A stretch of 64,000 bases of DNA from Flammeovirgaceae bacterium UBA2366 (GCA_002344065.1 DDTK01000011.1:682001-746000); one strand, 5' to 3'; positions 33,259 to 42,474 are shown, numbered from the stretch's first letter. Numbers and translations are program-made. The notes: a model not told the origin generated them from the letters alone.

Positions 33259-34248
33259 CTACTCAACCATCAGGTTGCAGCCGCGGACATCCGAATTGTC
33301 CAGACGGCCATGAACCTCAAATCCAGTGGCAAGAAGTAGGCCAGAGTCTTCTGTTTCGATAAAACTAATAGTGTTAACATTAGCAAGATCAATAATGTTC
33401 AGTCCCCCGGGCCTTCCATCCTTTACCCAGGTAAATGGATCCCCTACCTCCCTGATCATAACTTTCATCCACGGAGGTGTGTAAAAAATTGAACTGCCAC
33501 GGGCATAGGCCTGAGAAAAAAGTTCAGTCATTCCGTATTCTGAATAAATGCCCGAAACCTTAAAGGCATCTTTCAAAACAGCATGTAATTCCTGGCGGGT
33601 CATTTCGCGTCTTCTACCCTTCATACCACCGGTTTCAAACACAAGACAGTTGCTTAGGTCAGGTGGGTTATTTTCTGCCAAATCGAGTAAAGCAAAGCTT
33701 ACCCCCCATACAATAATTTTTTTCGATTGGTCATTTTTAGCGTGTGCAATATCTGCTTTAAGTTTATCCAAATCAGACAGGTAAAATCCCGAATAGGGTG
33801 ACCCACTTTGCTTAATAAAATAATCCATCATGGCCACCAGCGAAGAATTATTTCGCTCCAGGTATGAGGGCAACAAGGCAAAAAAATGATAACCCGTAAG
33901 CGGGCCGAAAAAAAACTCAAAGCAACGCGCAGCATGATGCAGGTAAAATGATAAATCCTTTACTTCATGTTTGCTTGCCACCATGCCGGTAGTGCTGCTG
34001 CTTTCAAACACAGTCTCGGCATGCCATTGTCCGGTTTTAACTTGCCTGCTCTTAAAAAAAGAAATGGGCAAAAATGGTATTCTGTCTAAAGATTCAATTT
34101 TGGTATGATCGATACTCAAATACTGCAAATATTCCCGGTAAACAAGGTTATTTTCTGCCTGATAATGAAACTGACTCAAAGCAATATCACTGAAGGTATT
34201 GGCGTTTACCGTATAGATATTGGAGTTTAAACTTTTACTATTTTCCAA
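33259..34248 (-). CDS. LuxE-like acyl-protein synthetase/acyltransferase family protein
   Basis: 329 residues with a TTG start at 34248; no in-frame ATG fits the conserved N-terminus (FSDIALSQFHYQAENNLVYR). IPFLPISFFKSRQV, FESSSTTGMVASKH, VFETGGMKGRR and YGMTELFSQAYA match the ANL-superfamily-like LuxE domain, with SSSTTG as phosphate loop and YGMTE as the adenylate-binding motif. Bacteroidota homologues are annotated only as acyl transferase; the substrate is unknown. No lux genes are nearby, so it is not part of a bioluminescence operon. Divergent from the lipoprotein gene at 34284, 35 nt apart. Confidence 0.82.
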   Translation of the reverse strand: MENSKSLNSNIYTVNANTFSDIALSQFHYQAENNLVYREYLQYLSIDHTKIESLDRIPFLPISFFKSRQVKTGQWHAETVFESSSTTGMVASKHEVKDLSFYLHHAARCFEFFFGPLTGYHFFALLPSYLERNNSSLVAMMDYFIKQSGSPYSGFYLSDLDKLKADIAHAKNDQSKKIIVWGVSFALLDLAENNPPDLSNCLVFETGGMKGRRREMTRQELHAVLKDAFKVSGIYSEYGMTELFSQAYARGSSIFYTPPWMKVMIREVGDPFTWVKDGRPGGLNIIDLANVNTISFIETEDSGLLLATGFEVHGRLDNSDVRGCNLMVE

Positions 34249-34283
34249 GCGTTACGTATCTTGTCGGGCATCAAAAATACAGC

Positions 34284-35150
34284 ATGAGGGCGATTAAGGG
34301 ATTGGTTTGGTTTTGTTTTTTAGCGATTGGGGTCAGTTCCTGCTTTCAGCCCCCGGAATTTGGCATAGCGCCATCAATCAGTTTTAATAGAATTGAGTTT
34401 AAAGTTACCCCTGATATTTCTGATGCTGATTCACTAATACTTTACCTAGATTTTAAGGACGGTAATGGCGATATGGGTTTGAATGATAGCTTCAGAGACG
34501 ATCCGTACCATGAGCGAAATTTTTACTTTGAAGACGTAGCCAATAGTAAGGTTACCCCGGTGGGCACGGTCCTGCAGTCCGTAAATAAGCCACCCCTGCC
34601 AAGTCCAATGCCGATGATTATTACCCCACCTACAGGTAAGCTTGTGACAAAAAGAACGCGAAACAAGCCGGGCTTTGGCTTTCTGCCTGCCTTCAATGCG
34701 GCAAACCTTGAATGCAGGGATTATACAACAGCTCATTTACTTATTGCCCCTTCAGCTGCCGGTGCTATAGATGCCTCCTATAACATTACTGACACCTTAC
34801 AGGATACAGGAGGAAATAAATATTTTGTCGTTAAAGACACGATTTATTTTGAGCGAAATCTCAATCATTATAATATAATTGTTCGCTTTTACCAAAGTAC
34901 AGGTGGACCCTTCACGGAATTCAGTTGGGAGGATGAACTCTGTACTACCTTTAATGGAAGATTCCCAGTGCTAACCGACAAAAATGGTCCGCTTGAAGGA
35001 ACCATTCGTTATGCAATGCCTTCATTCGGCTTTACCCCCCTGTTCAGCATTAAAACTTTACGACTGGATGTGATTGTGAAAGACAGGGCTTTCAATAAAG
35101 ATTCGATACGAACACCTGATTTTACCCTACAGCAAATCAGGGTTAACTGA
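34284..35150 (+). CDS. lipoprotein of unknown function, Bacteroidota-type
   Basis: 288 residues with signal peptide and lipobox (GLVWFCFLAIGVSSC, Cys20). The mature part begins FQPPEFGIAPSISF and has LILYLDFKDGNGDMGLND, a calcium-site-like DxDGDxG acid cluster often seen at this position in Bacteroidota lipoproteins, and a conserved-looking C-terminus (LRLDVIVKDRAFNKDSIRTPDF). No enzymatic motif is visible. A weak -7-like TATCTTGT is about 22 nt upstream of the ATG. Convergent with the E1 gene, 2 nt apart. Confidence 0.75.
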   Translation: MRAIKGLVWFCFLAIGVSSCFQPPEFGIAPSISFNRIEFKVTPDISDADSLILYLDFKDGNGDMGLNDSFRDDPYHERNFYFEDVANSKVTPVGTVLQSVNKPPLPSPMPMIITPPTGKLVTKRTRNKPGFGFLPAFNAANLECRDYTTAHLLIAPSAAGAIDASYNITDTLQDTGGNKYFVVKDTIYFERNLNHYNIIVRFYQSTGGPFTEFSWEDELCTTFNGRFPVLTDKNGPLEGTIRYAMPSFGFTPLFSIKTLRLDVIVKDRAFNKDSIRTPDFTLQQIRVN

Positions 35151-35152
35151 TT

Positions 35153-37552
35153 TTAATAAACAGAAGGAAATTTATCAGGATATCCTTCCTGCATCATCTC
35201 GTAAATCCTGTCAAATACTTCTTCCGGGTTAGGCTTAGAAAAATAATCTCCATCGGAAGCATACGCTGGCCGATGTTCCTTAGCGGCTATTGTAACTGGT
35301 TTAGCATCCAGGTATTGATAGGCATTCTGTTCTTCCAGCACTTTTTGCATCATGTAGGCACTTGCACCACCGGGCACATCCTCATCTGCAAAAACCACCC
35401 GATTGGTTTTCTTAATGGATTCAACAATGGTGTGATGAATATCAAATGGTAGTAAGGTCTGTACATCTATTACCTCACAGGAAATACCAACTCCTTCCAA
35501 CATCTCAGCAGCCTCCATAATAATCCGGCACATAGAACCGTACGTAACTATGGTTACATCACTGCCTTCCCGTAAAATCTCCGGAACTCCCAAGGGCACC
35601 GTAAACTCTCCAATGTTTTCAGGAAGAGATTCCTTCAATCGATAACCATTCAAACATTCAATTACCACAGCAGGGTCATCAGCCTTTAACAGTGTGTTAT
35701 AAAATCCGGCTGCCTGCGTCATGTTGCGTGGAACTAACAAGTAGATACCACGCAAACTGTTCAATATCATTCCTATGGGTGAACCGGCATGCCAAACACC
35801 CTCCAACCGATGACCGCGTGTGCGGATAATTAATGGCGCCTTTTGTCCGCCTTTGGTGCGGTACTGGAGACACGCCAAATCATCCGTAAGGGTAGCCAGC
35901 GCATAAACAAAGTAATCGAGGTATTGGATTTCGGCTATCGGTCGCAGGCCACGCAAAGCAGCTCCTATACCCTGCCCGATAATGGTGCATTCACGAATAC
36001 CGGTATCCGTTACACGGAGAATACCATGCTTCTCCTGAAGCCCGGCAAAGCCCTGGTTAACATCACCAATACGGCCTACATCTTCGCCAAAAGCAAACAC
36101 ACGAGGGTCGCGCTGCAACGCGGCATCAAAACAAGCCTGTAATACTTCACGGCCATCAACCCGTGGTGCATCTTCGCGAAATTCAGGTTTTACTTCCTCC
36201 ACTTTCAAGGCAGAAAAATCTGATTGACTGTACTGATGTGAACTATAACGTTCCTCCACGTTAATCATCAGAGCCTTGAGCCACTGCTGCAATTCACCTT
36301 TTGCATCGCTATTCTTACCGCGGAGCAATACCAATACTTTTTTAGCAGCCTTAACAAGGTCCAGCCTGCCGGGATTAATTGTCTTTACAAGTTCATTTTT
36401 TATTTCTGCTACGCCTTCCTCTACCGCCAGGCTTTCGAGAATAGAAATTAAGTTGGATTGATCCTTCTGAATATCAGCTGTAAAAGCTTTCCATGCCTTT
36501 TCACGAGCCTTCTTTGCACTTTCCTTGGCTTCGTTTTCAACAATATCAATTTCTTCAGGCAACACCAATACTTCTTCTTCTATCCACCTGCGCATTTGCT
36601 TAATGCAATCGAACTCTGCCTCCCAGGCCAACCGCTCCTTCGGTTTATACCGCTCATGCGAGCCGGAAGTAGAATGTCCCTGGGGTTGGGTTACTTCTTC
36701 CACATGAACCAATACAGGCACATGTTCTTCACGACAAATCCTCTCTGCCTTTTCATAAGCAGCAACCAATGCCGGATAATCCCAACCTTTAACCGTAAGT
36801 ATTTCAAATCCGTGATTTTCATTATCACGCGCAAATCCAGCTAAGGCTTTAGAAATACTTTTCTTGGTGGTATGATATTCCTGCGGAACGGAAATGCCGT
36901 AATCATCATCCCATACAGACATCAGCATGGGTACTTGCAACACACCGGCTGCATTCATCGCTTCGAAGAACATCCCCTCAGAAGTAGAAGCATTACCAAT
37001 CGTACCAAAAGCAATCTCGTTTCCATTGTTCGAGAGGTTGGTGTACGCTTTTAATCCCGGATTATTTCTGAACAGCTTAGAGGCATACGCCATACCCAAC
37101 AACCTGGGCATCTGTCCGGCAGTAGGTGAAATATCTGCACTGCTGTTTTTGAGTTCTGTAAGATTTTTAAGCTCACCATTTTCATCGAGCATGCGGGTTG
37201 CAAAATGTCCGTTCATTAAACGGCCGGCTGATGCCGGATCTGCCTCAACATCAGTATGGGCATACAACTGGGCAAAGTATTGTTGAATAGTGAGTTCACC
37301 AATGGCAAACATAAAGGTTTGATCGCGGTAGTATCCCGAGCGGAAATCACCATTACGGAATACTTTAGCCATGGCAATCTGGGCAACCTCTTTACCATCA
37401 CCAAAAATTCCAAATTTGGCCTTACCCATAAATACTTCCTTTCGGCCAATTATGCTTGCTTCGCGACTTTCGCAGGCAAGCCGATAATCGGCTAAAATTT
37501 CCTTTACCCTGGCTTGTGAATACTTTACCCTCGATTCCTTTACAGTGCTCAC
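35153..37552 (-). CDS. fused alpha-beta 2-oxoacid dehydrogenase E1 component
   Basis: 799 residues, GTG start at 37552. Residues about 1-390 are the E1-alpha-like TPP domain (YYRDQTFMFAIGELT, MNGHF, TSEGMFFEAMNAAGVLQVP); about 470-799 are the transketolase-like E1-beta domain (FAFGEDVGRIGDVNQGFAGL, RVTDTGIREC, GIGAALRGLRPIAEIQYLDY, VDVQTLLPFD). It should decarboxylate a 2-oxo acid, probably branched-chain or pyruvate, for a lipoyl E2 encoded elsewhere. The usual GDG...NN cofactor motif reads GNAS...WDDDYG: the Mg-binding Asp and Asn appear exchanged. Such fusions are common in Bacteroidota. It has its own promoter and faces alanine dehydrogenase. Confidence 0.9.
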   Translation of the reverse strand: MSTVKESRVKYSQARVKEILADYRLACESREASIIGRKEVFMGKAKFGIFGDGKEVAQIAMAKVFRNGDFRSGYYRDQTFMFAIGELTIQQYFAQLYAHTDVEADPASAGRLMNGHFATRMLDENGELKNLTELKNSSADISPTAGQMPRLLGMAYASKLFRNNPGLKAYTNLSNNGNEIAFGTIGNASTSEGMFFEAMNAAGVLQVPMLMSVWDDDYGISVPQEYHTTKKSISKALAGFARDNENHGFEILTVKGWDYPALVAAYEKAERICREEHVPVLVHVEEVTQPQGHSTSGSHERYKPKERLAWEAEFDCIKQMRRWIEEEVLVLPEEIDIVENEAKESAKKAREKAWKAFTADIQKDQSNLISILESLAVEEGVAEIKNELVKTINPGRLDLVKAAKKVLVLLRGKNSDAKGELQQWLKALMINVEERYSSHQYSQSDFSALKVEEVKPEFREDAPRVDGREVLQACFDAALQRDPRVFAFGEDVGRIGDVNQGFAGLQEKHGILRVTDTGIRECTIIGQGIGAALRGLRPIAEIQYLDYFVYALATLTDDLACLQYRTKGGQKAPLIIRTRGHRLEGVWHAGSPIGMILNSLRGIYLLVPRNMTQAAGFYNTLLKADDPAVVIECLNGYRLKESLPENIGEFTVPLGVPEILREGSDVTIVTYGSMCRIIMEAAEMLEGVGISCEVIDVQTLLPFDIHHTIVESIKKTNRVVFADEDVPGGASAYMMQKVLEEQNAYQYLDAKPVTIAAKEHRPAYASDGDYFSKPNPEEVFDRIYEMMQEGYPDKFPSVY

Positions 37553-37594
37553 GATGCTTCTTTTAGTGGAGTTTTACGTGCTTTGGATTATGCC

Positions 37595-37625
37595 CAAAAA
37601 TAGCCAATCGGGGTACAAATGACAA
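37595..37625 (-). promoter_or_regulatory. Bacteroidota-type promoter of the fused E1 gene
   Basis: Minus strand: TTG (37625-37623), 20 nt, then TATTTTTG (37602-37595). Initiation near 37588 leaves a leader of about 35 nt before the GTG at 37552. Confidence 0.6.
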
Positions 37626-37647
37626 CCAGACTTAGCGCATCAGCAGG

Positions 37648-37677
37648 TTGACTATTGCGAATTGCCGATTATCTTTG
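37648..37677 (+). promoter_or_regulatory. Bacteroidota-type promoter of alanine dehydrogenase
   Basis: TTG (37648-37650), 19 nt, then TATCTTTG (37670-37677). Initiation around 37684 makes the ATG at 37702 the natural start and excludes the in-frame codon at 37648. Confidence 0.65.
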
Positions 37678-37701
37678 CAGCCTGTTAAAACGATTGCAAA
37701 T

Positions 37702-38814
37702 ATGATCATTGGTGTTCCAAAAGAGATAAAAAACAACGAAAACCGGGTAGCCTTAACGCCTGCCGGAACGCAGGAGTTGGTAAAACGCGGTCACACCGTT
37801 TACATTGAAAATAATGCTGGTACCGGCAGTGGTTTCAGCGATGACGATTACGTAAAAGCAGGTGGCAAACTGCTCAAAACTGCAGCAGAGGTTTTCGCTG
37901 TTGCTGAAATGATCATAAAAGTAAAGGAGCCTATTGAACAAGAATATAAACTGATCAAGAAAGATCAGTTGGTGTTCACCTACTTCCACTTTGCTTCGTA
38001 CGAGCCGCTCACCAAAGCCATGATTGATAGTGGTGCGGTTTGCCTGGCTTATGAAACTGTTGAACGCATTGACGGAAGTCTGCCCTTACTTATTCCTATG
38101 TCGGAAGTAGCTGGCAGAATGTCGATACAGGAAGGTGCAAAATACCTGGAGAAACCACTTAAAGGTCGTGGCATATTATTGGGAGGCGTACCCGGTGTTA
38201 AGCCTGCGAAAGTATTGATTTTAGGTGGTGGTGTTGTTGGAACCAATGCCGCAAAAATTGCTGCCGGTATGGGCGCAGACGTTACTATTGCTGATGTAAA
38301 CCTGAATCGCCTCCGTTACCTGGATGATGTAATGCCGAAAAACGTGCATACCGTGGTATCGAATGAATATACCATACGTGAAATGGTACAGGATCACGAC
38401 CTGATTGTAGGGGCCGTGCTAATACCGGGTGCCAAAGCCCCCAAGCTGGTTACCCGCGACATGTTAAAAACCATGCGCCCCGGCACCGTATTGGTTGATG
38501 TTGCTGTTGATCAGGGAGGTTGTATTGAAACCTGTACACCCACAACGCATGAGGATCCAACTTACATCATTGACGATGTTGTTCACTATTGTGTGGCCAA
38601 TATGCCGGGTGCTGTACCGTATACCTCAACCCTTGCACTTACCAACGCAACGCTTCCCTATGCCATCCGTCTTGCAAACCAAGGCTGGAAAAAAGCTTGC
38701 CAGGAAAGCACGGAGTTGCGAAATGGCTTGAATGTTATGTTTGGTGAAGTTGTTTATAAAGGCGTTTCGGATGCCTTTAATCTTCCTTACACTGACGTTA
38801 AGAAATTTCTCTAA
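37702..38814 (+). CDS. ald: alanine dehydrogenase
   Basis: 370 residues from ATG 37702, typical family length. Catalyses reversible NAD-dependent deamination of L-alanine to pyruvate and ammonium. MIIGVPKEIKNNENRVALTP is the classic N-terminus; the catalytic Lys/His region is YIENNAGTGSGF and VFTYFHFA; the NAD loop is LGGGVVGTNAAKIAAGMGA (about 173-191); VAVDQGGCIETCTPTTH follows. The longer frame from 37648 starts upstream of the predicted transcription start. Its 3' end overlaps the convergent HsdR_N gene by 4 nt. Together with the divergent E1 gene it sits at the pyruvate/branched-chain node. Confidence 0.97.
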   Translation: MIIGVPKEIKNNENRVALTPAGTQELVKRGHTVYIENNAGTGSGFSDDDYVKAGGKLLKTAAEVFAVAEMIIKVKEPIEQEYKLIKKDQLVFTYFHFASYEPLTKAMIDSGAVCLAYETVERIDGSLPLLIPMSEVAGRMSIQEGAKYLEKPLKGRGILLGGVPGVKPAKVLILGGGVVGTNAAKIAAGMGADVTIADVNLNRLRYLDDVMPKNVHTVVSNEYTIREMVQDHDLIVGAVLIPGAKAPKLVTRDMLKTMRPGTVLVDVAVDQGGCIETCTPTTHEDPTYIIDDVVHYCVANMPGAVPYTSTLALTNATLPYAIRLANQGWKKACQESTELRNGLNVMFGEVVYKGVSDAFNLPYTDVKKFL

Positions 38815-39248
38815 ACTGGATATTCCGGGAGTTTAGAAAGTGATTTTATTTCGTTAGCCATCTCAAAACAGAGATGCCTCAAGCCGTTTGTAATAACTAC
38901 ATAAGAAGCTTTAAGCGTACCGTTGTATACAGACACTTGTTGAGCTGCTTCTTGATTTAATTCTATTTCAGGCGCTTTGCACTCCACAACCATCCAGGGG
39001 TTTCCGGTTCTGTTAAATACTACAATATCACTGCGCTTAGCAAGTTGATTGTAGCGTAGACCACCCTCAAGCTTTACCAGTGCTTTTGGGTATGAAAGTT
39101 CATGAATAAGATACTGTACAAAATGCTGCCGGACCCACTCTTCAGGGGTTAGCACTATAAACTTTTTTCGTATCCCATCAAAAATCCATACTTTTCCATC
39201 AGCTTTTTTTAGCTTGAAGTCATAAGCAGGAAGATTTAGCTTAATCAT
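38811..39248 (-). CDS. stand-alone HsdR N-terminal-like (PD-(D/E)xK) nuclease domain protein
   Basis: 145 residues from ATG 39248 (MIKLNLPAYDFKLK); the longer frame overlaps the divergent amn gene. It carries KFIVLTPEEWVRQHFVQYL, then the nuclease core: RSDIVVFNRTGNP (Asp) and WMVVECKAPEIEL (ExK), typical of the type I restriction HsdR_N family (PF13588). No helicase, methylase or specificity subunit follows, so it is not a restriction system. Solo proteins of this kind are widespread in Bacteroidota with unknown role. Convergent with ald with a 4-nt overlap. Confidence 0.85.
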   Translation of the reverse strand: MIKLNLPAYDFKLKKADGKVWIFDGIRKKFIVLTPEEWVRQHFVQYLIHELSYPKALVKLEGGLRYNQLAKRSDIVVFNRTGNPWMVVECKAPEIELNQEAAQQVSVYNGTLKASYVVITNGLRHLCFEMANEIKSLSKLPEYPV

Positions 39249-39267
39249 ATTGTAAAGTAACGAAGAT

Positions 39268-40038
39268 ATGAAGACCAAACAGGAAATTGTTGAGAACTGG
39301 CTGCCGCGTTATACCGGCCAACCTTTAGATAAATTTGGCGAATACATACTACTGACCAACTTTGATAACTATGTAAAGATGTTCGCTGAATGGCACAACG
39401 TACCTATCGTTGGCTTGGATAAACCCATGCGCAATGCCACAGCAGAAGGCATCACCATCATAAACTTTGGTATGGGTAGCCCCAATGCAGCAACCGTAAT
39501 GGATTGCCTGAGTGCAATAAAACCCAAAGGCGCACTATTTCTTGGTAAATGTGGAGGGCTTAAAAAGAAAAACGATATCGGTGACTTGATCCTACCCATT
39601 GCCGCTATTCGAGGCGAAGGTACATCCACAGATTATTTTCCTGCTGAAGTTCCTGCTTTGCCTTCCTTTGCGCTTCAAAAAGCTATTTCTACAACTATTC
39701 GGGATTACAATCAGGACTACTGGACAGGGACTGTATATACCACCAACCGCAGGGTATGGGAATGGGATGAAGATTTTAAGACCTACTTAAGAAAAATTCG
39801 GGCCCAAGCCATTGATATGGAAACGGCCACCATATTCTCAACCGCTTTTTACAATAAAATTCCCGCGGGTGCCCTGTTACTGGTTTCCGATCAGCCCATG
39901 GTTCCCGAAGGTGTTAAAACGGATGTAAGTGATCATGCTGTAACGGCAAATTTTGTCAATCAGCATCTTAAGATTGGAATTGATTCTTTACGGCAGTTGA
40001 TCAACAACGGTATAACGGTAAAGCACCTGAGGTATTAA
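39268..40038 (+). CDS. amn: AMP nucleosidase, short Bacteroidota type
   Basis: 256 residues, the catalytic phosphorylase-like half only; proteobacterial AMN is nearly twice as long. It hydrolyses AMP to adenine and ribose-5-phosphate, regulating adenylate levels. NUP-fold motifs are visible: INFGMGSPNAATVMDCL, LFLGKCGGLKKKNDIGDLIL, RGEGTSTDYFPAEVPALPS and IDMETATIFSTAF, with LLLVSDQPM near the C-terminus. It starts 20 nt from the divergent HsdR_N gene and its stop overlaps the convergent MFS gene by 4 nt. Confidence 0.93.
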   Translation: MKTKQEIVENWLPRYTGQPLDKFGEYILLTNFDNYVKMFAEWHNVPIVGLDKPMRNATAEGITIINFGMGSPNAATVMDCLSAIKPKGALFLGKCGGLKKKNDIGDLILPIAAIRGEGTSTDYFPAEVPALPSFALQKAISTTIRDYNQDYWTGTVYTTNRRVWEWDEDFKTYLRKIRAQAIDMETATIFSTAFYNKIPAGALLLVSDQPMVPEGVKTDVSDHAVTANFVNQHLKIGIDSLRQLINNGITVKHLRY

Positions 40039-41339
40039 GGTGTTGGCGCAGAGACATCCCGAGCCTTTATCCGACTTAACACAATAAGACCGATAACAAA
40101 ATAAACAGCCAGCGCCAAGGCACTATTGCGCATACTGCCGGTAAGGTGATTAATCAATCCGTAGGAAAAAGTACCCAACACAATGGAAAGATTGTAGGTA
40201 ACATCATAAAAACTAAAATACGATGCATGATCAATAGTGTTTTCTGGAATAAGTTTGGAGTATGTAGCCCTCGATAACGATTGTATGCCTCCCATGATCA
40301 ACCCCACTACAGCGGCCAGAATATAAAATTGCAATTCACTGGTAATCACATAAGCCGCCAGGCACACCATGATCCAGATGATTATCATAATCGCTAAAGC
40401 CATTTTGTTTCCCCTGGCTTTCGATACCCGGGCAAAAAACCAGGCACCTAAAGATGCCACCAATTGAATTAATAAAATTGTTCCGATTAGTTTTCCGGTA
40501 TCCAGGTTAAGTACATCAGTGCCAAATAATGTAGCGAGGTACATAACCGTTTGAACGCCCATGTTATAAAAGAAAAATGAAGTAAGAAATTTCTTCATAT
40601 CCGGAGAGTCTTTTAAACTCTGCCATACTTTTAGCACTTCATAATAACCCTTTGTCCAGATTTTACCACCTGGATTTTTTCCGTATGGATTTTCAGGTAA
40701 TACAGCAAACGTAATCATGGAGAAGCCCATCCACCACATACCAACCAGTAAGAAAGTGAACCGCGTTGCAAAACCTTCAGTAGCAAAACCAAAAGCAGAA
40801 TAATTGAGGATCAGTGTCATACACACTACCATAAGAATTACGCTACCATAATAGCCCATGGAAAAGCCTTTCGCACTCACCATATCATACCGGTCTTCTG
40901 TAACGATTTCAGGCAAGAAAGCATTGTAAAATACCAGGCTACCTGAAAAACCAATGCTGGCCATAATGGAGCAGAAAATTCCCCACTCGAGTGTGTTTAT
41001 ATCCTTAAAAAAGAAAAGCCCCATACACGAAAGGCTTCCTATGGCCACAAATAATTTCATAAAGAATTTCTTCCGCCCCGTATAATCCGCCACGCCAGAC
41101 AACAGTGGAAGTATAGCGGCCACCACGAGAAATGAAAAAGATAGTGCATAAGAATACAGCACCGAGTTCTTCAGTGTAAAGCCCAGGAATGATATATTAT
41201 CTCCATCAGCAGATACCGCTACTGCCTTGTAATAAATTGGGAAAATAGATGAGGTGATTACCAGGGAGTAAACCGAATTTGCCCAGTCGTACATATACCA
41301 AGCCCGTACAGTTTTAGGATTATTTAATTCAATAGTCAT
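40035..41339 (-). CDS. MFS transporter of the UMF1 (Atg22-like) family
   Basis: Start set at 41339 (MTIELNNPKTVRAWYMYDWA); upstream codons of the longer frame overlap the exbD terminator hairpin. About 434 residues with 11-12 TM helices. The signature YMYDWANSVYSLVITSSIFP at the N-terminus and GGIQSLSRATYSKLIPEN in the C-terminal half are typical of UMF1. Substrate unknown; yeast Atg22 exports amino acids, but this does not transfer safely. Convergent with amn. Confidence 0.9.
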   Translation of the reverse strand: MTIELNNPKTVRAWYMYDWANSVYSLVITSSIFPIYYKAVAVSADGDNISFLGFTLKNSVLYSYALSFSFLVVAAILPLLSGVADYTGRKKFFMKLFVAIGSLSCMGLFFFKDINTLEWGIFCSIMASIGFSGSLVFYNAFLPEIVTEDRYDMVSAKGFSMGYYGSVILMVVCMTLILNYSAFGFATEGFATRFTFLLVGMWWMGFSMITFAVLPENPYGKNPGGKIWTKGYYEVLKVWQSLKDSPDMKKFLTSFFFYNMGVQTVMYLATLFGTDVLNLDTGKLIGTILLIQLVASLGAWFFARVSKARGNKMALAIMIIIWIMVCLAAYVITSELQFYILAAVVGLIMGGIQSLSRATYSKLIPENTIDHASYFSFYDVTYNLSIVLGTFSYGLINHLTGSMRNSALALAVYFVIGLIVLSRIKARDVSAPTP

Positions 41340-41372
41340 GCGAAATATTGCCAGAAAAGTAAGGTAATAAAA

Positions 41373-41399
41373 AAACCCCATTCCAATGGAATGGGGTTT
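41373..41399 (-). terminator. rho-independent terminator of the exbB-exbD operon
   Basis: A 12-bp perfect stem (AAACCCCATTCC / GGAATGGGGTTT) with a 3-nt loop, followed by a T-run on the minus strand. It lies 22 nt after the second exbD stop and between that gene and the MFS start. Confidence 0.88.
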
Positions 41400-41420
41400 A
41401 TATACTATGAAAAAATGATT

Positions 41421-41885
41421 TTAGTTATCAACGCGTCTTTGAAGCGTAGAGTAAAGTAATAATCGGGCATTAGCTTTCCTCAACTCTGTTTCCACATCGG
41501 CAATGATACCTCGCTTTGCATCAATGTCAACTTTCATAGAAACAGTCATCTGATCACGTTCAAATTCCTGAAGCTTTGCCTTTTCCTGGTTAACCCATTG
41601 AATGACATCTTTAGGCTCAATAAAAACATCGTTAACCTGAATTTTTGGCTCCTTACCCCACTCATCCGTCTTCTTGGGTTCACCAATATACATGTAGGCC
41701 ACTAATGATTTGCGGGCAAGCTTTTTCAGCTGGGTAGCCTCAGGAAGTTGCTGCTTAACATTAATGTTGGTCTCACGCATTTGCGTAGTAACCATGAAAA
41801 AGAATAGCAACATGAACACAACATCCGGCATTGATGATGTTGGGATTTCCTGCTTTACGTTAGCTTTCTTCTTAAACTTCGACAT
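41421..41885 (-). CDS. exbD: biopolymer transport protein ExbD/TolR (second copy)
   Basis: 154 residues from ATG 41885 (MSKFKKKANVKQEIPTSSMP). A basic N-terminal cytoplasmic stretch precedes one TM helix with the essential acidic residue in SMPDVVFMLLFFFMVTT, then a periplasmic domain ending in a coiled, R-rich tail (AELRKANARLLLYSTLQRR-like). It works with ExbB to convert proton flow into force on TonB-type proteins. One nt separates it from the first exbD. It differs enough from the first copy to suggest a mixed ExbD oligomer. Confidence 0.9.
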   Translation of the reverse strand: MSKFKKKANVKQEIPTSSMPDVVFMLLFFFMVTTQMRETNINVKQQLPEATQLKKLARKSLVAYMYIGEPKKTDEWGKEPKIQVNDVFIEPKDVIQWVNQEKAKLQEFERDQMTVSMKVDIDAKRGIIADVETELRKANARLLLYSTLQRRVDN

Positions 41886-41886
41886 A

Positions 41887-42474
41887 TTATTTTCCCCCTG
41901 CTTTAGTAGGTTCAGCAATAGATAAGTTCATTGGAATTTCTACCGTTCCATCCGGTCTCCGTCCGCGGCCAATATCGTACAACCTTTTATTCTCAGGATT
42001 TGCAAGATCTGAAGATAGTTCTAGCCATTTCTTAACAGATACATCCGCTCTATCAGCATAAATCTGATAGTAGGCTGCCTGGGCAGCATCCAATATCTCA
42101 ATAAACTTCTTATGGCTGGTACCCCTGTCTGTTTTATATGAAACAATGGCTTTCTCAGGAGTGTCTGATGAATTCGGATCAGCTCCATTGTTCAGCACAA
42201 ACTCCTTGATCATGTCTCTTAGCTCTGATGGCGTTCCAAAAAATGGATTACCTTCTACCAAGACATTATCAAATGAATTAACCTGAATCTTGAAAAGATT
42301 CCGCTCCTGAATTTTAATATCCATATCGGGCGGAAGCGCTTCCGGTGGCGGTGGCAGCTGAATAGCAAGACCACGATCATTGGCAACTGTTGTGGTAACT
42401 AAAAAGAATACCAATAACAGAAAGGCAATGTCGGCCATGGAAGCATTCGGTATATCGGGCGTTGCTCTTGGCAT
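41887..42474 (-). CDS. exbD: biopolymer transport protein ExbD/TolR (first copy)
   Basis: 195 residues. The TM helix carries the proton-translocating Asp (ASMADIAFLLLVFFLVTTTV) and is followed by the Bacteroidota-typical QLPPPPEALPPDMDIKI and a periplasmic domain with a longer insertion (ending RDIGRGRRPDGTVEIPMN-like). It overlaps the upstream small membrane gene by one base and is followed by the second exbD after one base. This paired exbD arrangement is common in the phylum and serves TonB-dependent uptake or gliding-related energisation. Confidence 0.92.
   Translation of the reverse strand: MPRATPDIPNASMADIAFLLLVFFLVTTTVANDRGLAIQLPPPPEALPPDMDIKIQERNLFKIQVNSFDNVLVEGNPFFGTPSELRDMIKEFVLNNGADPNSSDTPEKAIVSYKTDRGTSHKKFIEILDAAQAAYYQIYADRADVSVKKWLELSSDLANPENKRLYDIGRGRRPDGTVEIPMNLSIAEPTKAGGK

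Noticed and set aside
33259..34248. Bioluminescence operon suggested by the LuxE-like gene
   Set aside because: No luxAB, luxCD or related genes; LuxE-like proteins occur alone in many Bacteroidota.
38811..39278. Restriction-modification system suggested by the HsdR_N hit
   Set aside because: No methylase, specificity subunit or helicase in the flanking genes (ald and amn).
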